From positions 1,116,001-1,180,000 of the forward strand of contig CAMAPF010001079.1 in NCBI GenBank assembly GCA_945859915.1: DNA of 64,000 nt, in the 5' to 3' direction. A program made the position numbers and the translations under genes. This DNA comes from Cuscuta epithymum. Its lineage: Eukaryota; Streptophyta; Magnoliopsida; Solanales; Convolvulaceae. Below the pieces are notes generated by a model. That model had not been told where the DNA came from. It worked only from the letters and a program-made list of their open reading frames with translations, and did not search any database. This document shows, piece after piece, positions 58,811-64,000 of the stretch (position 1 is its first letter; every line of letters starts with the position of its first letter).

Positions 58811-59925
58811 TTGATGATAAATAAGTGTGTTAGTACTCCCCTTGAGTGCAACACATCAATAAGAATCTAACATTTACTTGATATATAATTTTATCAAGGT
58901 ATTTCGTACATAACATCATGGTTTCTTTCATGATAAATATATACTCAGTAATAAAATATCAATGAGGTAAGGGGATACTTATCATCGGTAACACTCAAAT
59001 CAAATCATGTTACTTTGTGTTAGAGTAATACTTTTAATATTTTCAATTCCTTTAGAAATATTATTATCATCAATCATTTAATTAAATTTACAAGGGATGA
59101 ATAAACATTACATCAATGGTTTCATATGGATAGAGTACACTCTTGATAACATTCCAATGACTATATATGATGTGTTGGTCCTGAGCTAGTTTTAGCTAAC
59201 ACGTTCTTGAGAATATAATATTTGGTCGAATGTGTTTGTCAAAGTACAATCATGCGCATATTAAACTTTCATGGGGAATTACTTCTCCCAATAACTTTTC
59301 AATAATGGATATCTTTTTAGCATCCATATTCGACCGATCATGGGAGTGCTAACAGTATACACTTGTCCATGTTAATTTGCCTGAGAACTATTTTGAATAT
59401 ATGCAACTGGTGAATTAATATTCAACCAACTCAGTGTTTAATTTCAAAGCAGAACCGAGTTTCTGAAGATCCTTTATCTTAATTATGACTTTCAAGTATC
59501 TAACATGTCTCATGTTCCATTATGAGTACATATTATGTCTATATCATGGAGATACAGTGATATTTGGAAACAAAACTTATTTCCATTATAAATGCGCAAG
59601 GCATAATATATTCATTTTGCATCCCTTTTCAGTCAAGTGGTCACTTAGACGGGTATGTCACTCCCGTCTGGATTGATTTAATCCAAATGTGAACGTATAT
59701 AATGTAATTAAAAACCACTTGATTAGAAATAAAAACATAACTGCTTCATAAAAATATAACTACTCTTAAATAAGATTGAGACATTTATTTGGTGACCCCA
59801 ATCTTTAGTTGCGTCTCCATTACTTTGGAGGCTACTTAGAGATAAAGTAGTTGAGCATTTTTGTGTTCAAAATAGAGAAGTGTAACTTTTCATATTTGAA
59901 TTCAGGGCGTAGTGAGAATAATTAG
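58811..59925. other. AT-rich stretch, probable degenerate copia remnant
   Basis: Some segments look like decayed copia pol, but I cannot give a convincing reading frame. No gene is called. Confidence 0.3.
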
Positions 59926-60936
59926 TGTAACACCGTCCCCAAGTATATTTACTTTTATGTAAATTATGTATTGAACCTTATGAAATGTTTAATGAATTTA
60001 CGAGGTTGTAAATTTTTGTTAATTCTTTTGCGTGAATAGTAAATTGCACGTGGGGCCCACACCGGGAGCGGGGACCACCCGATATTCCCGAGACCGCATA
60101 TTTTATTCATCTTGATATAGATAGTAGTTATATGGTGGTGGACATTCATTTTGGGCCATAAGAAAGGCATTGGGTTGACTGATTGGTCAAACGAGGCTCA
60201 ATTACCAGTTTTGGGTAAATTATCGGATAACAGTCCGAAATGAATTTCGGAGACTTCCAAATTAGAGTTGGGGAAAATATACTCATTATAAATTCCCGTA
60301 ATGATTGATAACATACCATACATTTTATTTGACCCGATAAAATAGAATATAGTTAAAACAGTCCAAGAAATACAACTTTCGGGGCCGAATGTACACTTTG
60401 GGACATAATGGGATGACCTCCCACATGAGTGGGGGCCACCCCACGTTTTTGAGAGCTAATATTTGAAAAAGGGAGTTGCATAACATGGGTTGGGAGGTGT
60501 GTGTAGGCTGAGGATGGTTGGGTGAGAGTTGACTCAAGGTGGACCTCCCCCCTCACTTATTTGCCATTTGAGACAAAAGGAGTCTCCTCACCCCCTTCCC
60601 CCTTTGTTTGTGCGTCCAAGCCACCCCAATCAAAGAGGAGAGCTCTGCAAACTTCCATCTCCATAGCCAAGAGAGCTCAGGAAAGCAAGGAGCTCAAGGA
60701 AGAAGAAAAAAGTTGCAAAAGTAGAGAAAAAACCTTAAGAATAAAGGTGAGAAGCTCCTTAACAACTTTTCTTCCATCTTTTGATTTCATATGACTTATA
60801 TATCATATGAAATACCCTTAAGGATGTTCTACATGGGTATAAGTGTGGAACAAGGGGTTGAAAGTAGTTCTAAGTCCAAGAGCGGACTTAGAGGCCAAAG
60901 AGACCGGTTCGCCGGAAAATAACCTTTAAAAGGTGA
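59926..60936. mobile_element. Truncated LTR of the same family as 25,656-27,580
   Basis: It begins TGTAACACCGTCCCCAAG and follows the other copy through GGGAGCGGGG, GATATTCCCGAGACCG and ACAACTTTCGGG to CCGGAAAATAACCTTT. It then breaks off at about 60,936, losing the distal half. Confidence 0.8.
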
Positions 60937-61663
60937 AAATGTTTTGAGGAGAACTAAGCTGAAAAATTTAAAGTTGATGTTTATTTCAATCCTCTGTAGT
61001 CTGTACATTGTCTTGATGCTTCTAAATAATAAAATCTTAGTTATTTGTTGTGGCTATTATTTTATTTCTCTAACTCTTACTGCTTTCTATGAAAGTTGCC
61101 TACCAAGATTGAAAAATGGAAGTTTAAACTTATTTATTTTTATGGTGAAAGGCATTTCTTTGAAAGTAGAATAAGGGTTTTGGCATCATCAAAAAGGGGG
61201 AAATTGTAAGGAATAAATTGTATTTAGATTTTGATGATGCTAGACTAATTAGGCTTCTAGAGCAGAACCCCTTTTAAAGTGTATTAGAAATTTTCAAATG
61301 TAAGCAATAGTTTATTCGACTGAACAGAAGACCCTAGTTCCTTTGTTGGATTCTTACTAGGCAGAAGTGTTCGAGACCATCTTAGCTTGCCCCTCTAAGA
61401 AGCGTGTCAGAAGCCCTCACACTTGCAGTTTTCACATGCTACCCCAGCCGGTTAAACTAACGGGATATTCTTCCAACGGCTAGGAGCCTCTCAACGGAAA
61501 AGCTACAAGACATGCATTTAGTGCTCATTTAAAGAGCTTCACACGTTGAGATATTAAAGCTGATGATTGATCGAGATATCAGGAGAATATTATTCACTAC
61601 GCCCAAAATAGCAAGTCGCCTATCTTGTGGGTCCAACCGGTCAACTCTACAGTACACGCTGTT
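60937..61663 (+). mobile_element. Copia (SIRE-like) 3' end: polypurine tract and LTR start
   Basis: TTTTGGCATCATCAAAAAGG followed by GGGAAATTGTAAGG is the common 3' polypurine region and LTR start of SIRE/Maximus copia elements. A short frame upstream (60,944-61,174) is not recognisable. The LTR-like part runs to about 61,663 and is then cut by another LTR. Confidence 0.6.
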
Positions 61664-61986
61664 GGATAATTGATACCCATAACCTATAATCTAGAGAGAT
61701 TTGAACAAGAAATGTGGAGAAGGAGATAAGTGTGTATAGAATGAATTATGAGTTATGTTTACAAGCCTCCTATAAGGAGTATATATAGGGAAAATCCGGG
61801 TCTGGGCCTCTAATATGAGCCTGACAGACCCGATTACATAAATGGATTGATAGTATAAAAAGCTAATCTAGAACATTTGAATAATAATAATAATGTACAA
61901 TAATCTGAATCTGTTAAACGTGTGTTGGCCGCTGTCCAGGCCCAATAGTCGGCAGACCGGGGATTCGGAGTCCATATACTCCATCA
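61664..61986 (-). mobile_element. LTR copy of the 45,313-45,651 family
   Basis: It runs from TGTTGGATAATTGATACCC to ATATACTCCATCA, sharing CCTCCTATAAGGAGTATATA and GGTCTGGGCCTCTAATATGA. No clean 5-bp duplication could be read, so a solo LTR is likely but unproven. Confidence 0.7.
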
Positions 61987-62160
61987 AACACAATATCTCC
62001 AATAAACGCGCAATCAATTTTGCGATTAAGAGAATCACCGTTAATTAGTAGTGATATCTTCGCAATCCGTTGAGTCAAACAGATATCCAGTATTTGTTTT
62101 GGATTTGAATTCCAGCATTTTCGAGGGTGTTCTGTACCCTAAGAACATATGGACTGTAAA

Positions 62161-62289
62161 TGTTACATTCTCAACAATGGGAAGGAACATATAAAGGTAT
62201 TTCAAGAGAAAGTTGATGAAGGTGTATTTATAGGCTATTCTAGCACAAGCATAGCCTATAGAGTACTCTATTGGACGCTATACTTCTAG
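62161..62289 (+). pseudogene. Copia pol fragment (integrase C-terminal/linker region)
   Basis: One frame reads CYILNNGKEHIKVFQEK then VDEGVFIGYSSTSIAYRV, matching the copia motif KFD.K.DEGIFLGYS..SKAYRV. It stops at 62287-62289. It is a fragment only. Confidence 0.75.
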
Positions 62290-62409
62290 TTTATAGATTA
62301 GAATATTGAGTACTTCTATTGATGTCTACTTTTGACGGTGTTTCACGTAAACTCTGAAACTCATATGATGCTAGGGAGCATTTACAATAAGTTTCATCTC
62401 ATTTTCCTG

Positions 62410-62602
62410 CCCATCAAGCCATTTCATAACATATTTTCTAACTATAGTTTCTGTTTATTCATTGGAGTACATGTTTTCCATCCATATTTTATAATATATG
62501 CAGTGCCCATCAAGCCATTTCATAACATATTTTCTAACTATAGTTTCTGTTTATTCATTGGAGTGCATGTTTTCCATCCATATTTTATAATATATGCAGT
62601 TT
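62410..62602. repeat. 96-bp tandem duplication plus a diverged third unit
   Basis: Units start CCCATCAAGCCATTTCATAA at 62410 and 62506 and are identical except for one base (GTACATG versus GTGCATG). A looser third unit lies at about 62,634-62,715. Confidence 0.92.
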
Positions 62603-62899
62603 AGATAGAATTTTCTGAAGGATGAGTTTCCTGCCCATCAATCCATTTCTTAGCATATTTCTAACTTTAGTTTTAGTGTAATCAACGGGGTACATTTAGC
62701 TCTAGCATATACTTCGTCGAGTTCAAAGTTGTGCATTTTCCTGCTGCTTTTCATAGTTTTTCCTTTGAGCTCAACATGTATTTTCTTTTTTAGGTGTATC
62801 AGTGTATGCTCTCTTACTGTTCTTAGCATTGTGGCTCATAATAAACATATTGAGAGTTTAAGTTGGGCACTCACAGATCAACATGCTTTGCTCGGGGAG

Positions 62900-63248
62900 C
62901 AGAACAGTTGGCGAAGGATATTGAGTTATTTGCACAACATGCTGGCTGCAAGTCAATTAAAACTGAAGATATGATACTTTCATGTGAGTGGATGGTGCTG
63001 CTTGCTTGAGTTTTACCCTATAATTTTAAAATTCGCGAAATGAGGGTGGATTAATCTTGTAATTGTCTCATTGTTACTCGGCATTATCATTAACTCAATA
63101 CTTCTCTATTATTAACACACAATATTTGTGATTTCCTTTCCCATCACATTGAAATAAGCACCTTGCTGCCATATTTAGATATTTCTGTGATGATTTGAAA
63201 GCAAAAGAACCCCAAACTGTGAGGAAGAGTATGAAAAGAACAAAATAG
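62900..63248 (+). pseudogene. MHF1: CENP-S/MHF1-like histone-fold gene, 3' part, apparently broken
   Basis: Two exon-like pieces match plant MHF1/CENP-S, the small histone-fold partner of FANCM and CENP-X. Piece 1 (62900-62983) reads AEQLAKDIELFAQHAGCKSI then KTEDMILS, ending at a GTGAGT donor. Piece 2 (63146-63248) reads NKHLAAIFRYFCDDLKAKEP then QTVRKSMKRTK and TAG, matching the family's HRNEHLA..LR.FCDDLKAKEP end. An in-frame TGA replaces the expected arginine codon just before NKHL, and there is no AG acceptor at the expected place, so splicing and frame both fail in my model. The N-terminal exons are not found between the copia fragment and 62,900. It could be a truncated duplicate. Confidence 0.6.
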
Positions 63249-64000
63249 CTAGATAGGGTTGCTGCTGATAAACTCTCTTTGCTGGATGGATATTGTGTAG
63301 CACATCTGATCTCTTAGCTTCGCTGAGTAAACCCGTATTCCACAAAGTCACTTCATGCATTGTATAATTCCCTGAAAGGTGTTCTACTTAATTATCCTAA
63401 GCTCGAAGAAGGTGACGTATTATAGGTCGAGATTTTTTCAAAAACATATACTCCGTATCTTAGGAAATAACATAAATTCAGGAGTCATCAAATTTGAGCT
63501 TTGATTTATTAACTTCTTAATTAGAGCATGTTTTTTTTATTGAGTTCCTTTCTGATCGAGTAACATAATTTAATCGACCATTATATAGAAAATGAGACGG
63601 AGTAATTGTTATTCATTTTGAAAAGAAAAAGATATATCAGTCACACAAATCTTTCCTTTAGAAGAAGTTTTTGAGAGAATGCTTAAATAAAAACTAAACT
63701 AATACTTCATCCATTTTTAATAGTTTAAACACTTTCACCCCTACACTATTTATATTTTCTACGTTGACTACATTTTCTTTTTTAATGGATAGAAATTATA
63801 TTATAAAACTACTATAAAACTTAAAGGTCATATTATTGAGGCTCAAATGAAATGTGGGGTTCACTTTCACATTCGTTAGACAAGTTCTCTTAATAGTTAG
63901 CTGTGAGACAATGAACAAGAGTCAAACAAGATTGTTGTAAAATGTGGGTGTTAAGTCATGATATCCTGTTTTTACACATGGATGGATAGTTGTATGATAA
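63249..64000. other. AT-rich stretch with possible Stowaway traces
   Basis: ACTCCGTAT at 63,450 and GAGACGGAGTAA at 63,594 resemble decayed Stowaway ends. No gene is seen. Confidence 0.35.

Noticed and set aside
60944..61174. 76-aa hydrophobic plus-strand frame before the copia polypurine tract
   Set aside because: It could be an env-like relic but is too short and AT-driven to support. It is noted only within the copia 3' end.

Overview
The window is nuclear DNA of a flowering plant, most likely a eudicot. The signs are spliced genes with GT-AG introns, high AT content between genes, and dense layers of plant-type transposons: CACTA, MULE, Tourist-like and Stowaway MITEs, an L1-type LINE, copia and gypsy-type LTR elements, and an Au-like SINE. 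Many Stowaway ends (CTCCCTCCGTCCC) and scattered CTCCGTA words would fit Caryophyllales or some asterids, but I cannot fix the family or species.

Layout. 1-10.7 kb is a CACTA (En/Spm) transposon read on the minus strand. It holds two multi-exon genes whose frames close exactly: a TNP2-type transposase (4569-8277) and a Transposase_24-type second protein (802-2455). A roughly 0.4 kb TTA microsatellite lies between the TNP2 start and the right terminus at 10725. 10.7-18 kb has no intact gene and is a series of inverted-repeat elements plus one broken MULE-type first exon. 18.6-20.6 kb carries a host gene, a four-exon KRP/ICK cyclin-dependent kinase inhibitor of 195 aa, with MITEs upstream and in its last intron. 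20.6-24.3 kb is a chain of MITEs.

24,377-35,851 is a nested structure. A MULE with a 9-bp target duplication and matching, TATA-bearing terminal inverted repeats is split by a solo LTR (25,656-27,580, 5-bp duplication) and by a full-length L1-type LINE (29,778-35,267, 15-bp duplication, two ORFs, oligo-A tail). LINE ORF2 has one in-frame stop inside its RNase H domain. 36-38 kb has MITEs and a truncated copia 5' end with its tRNA-Met primer-binding site. 38.3-43.9 kb is a GC-rich gypsy-type gag-like element with two frameshifts. 43.9-45.65 kb is a truncated retroelement 5' end on the minus strand. 46.25-46.95 kb is a large foldback element.

50.8-53.0 kb, minus strand, is the second host gene. 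It encodes a protein with only the C-terminal half of an eIF4A-like DEAD-box helicase, in at least six exons. One junction appears to be GC-AG, and an Au-like SINE sits in an intron. 53-62.3 kb is MITEs and pieces of copia-type elements, including a perfect 82-bp-arm palindrome at 57,752-57,916. 62.9-63.25 kb holds the end of a broken CENP-S/MHF1-like histone-fold gene.

The only likely working host genes are the KRP and the helicase-like gene. The CACTA genes look potentially functional by frame. I found no new gene system. The most unusual items are the precisely delimited three-element nest, the long perfect palindrome, a foldback family whose members share a core but differ in termini, and a GTGGGAAAA motif shared by different retroelements.
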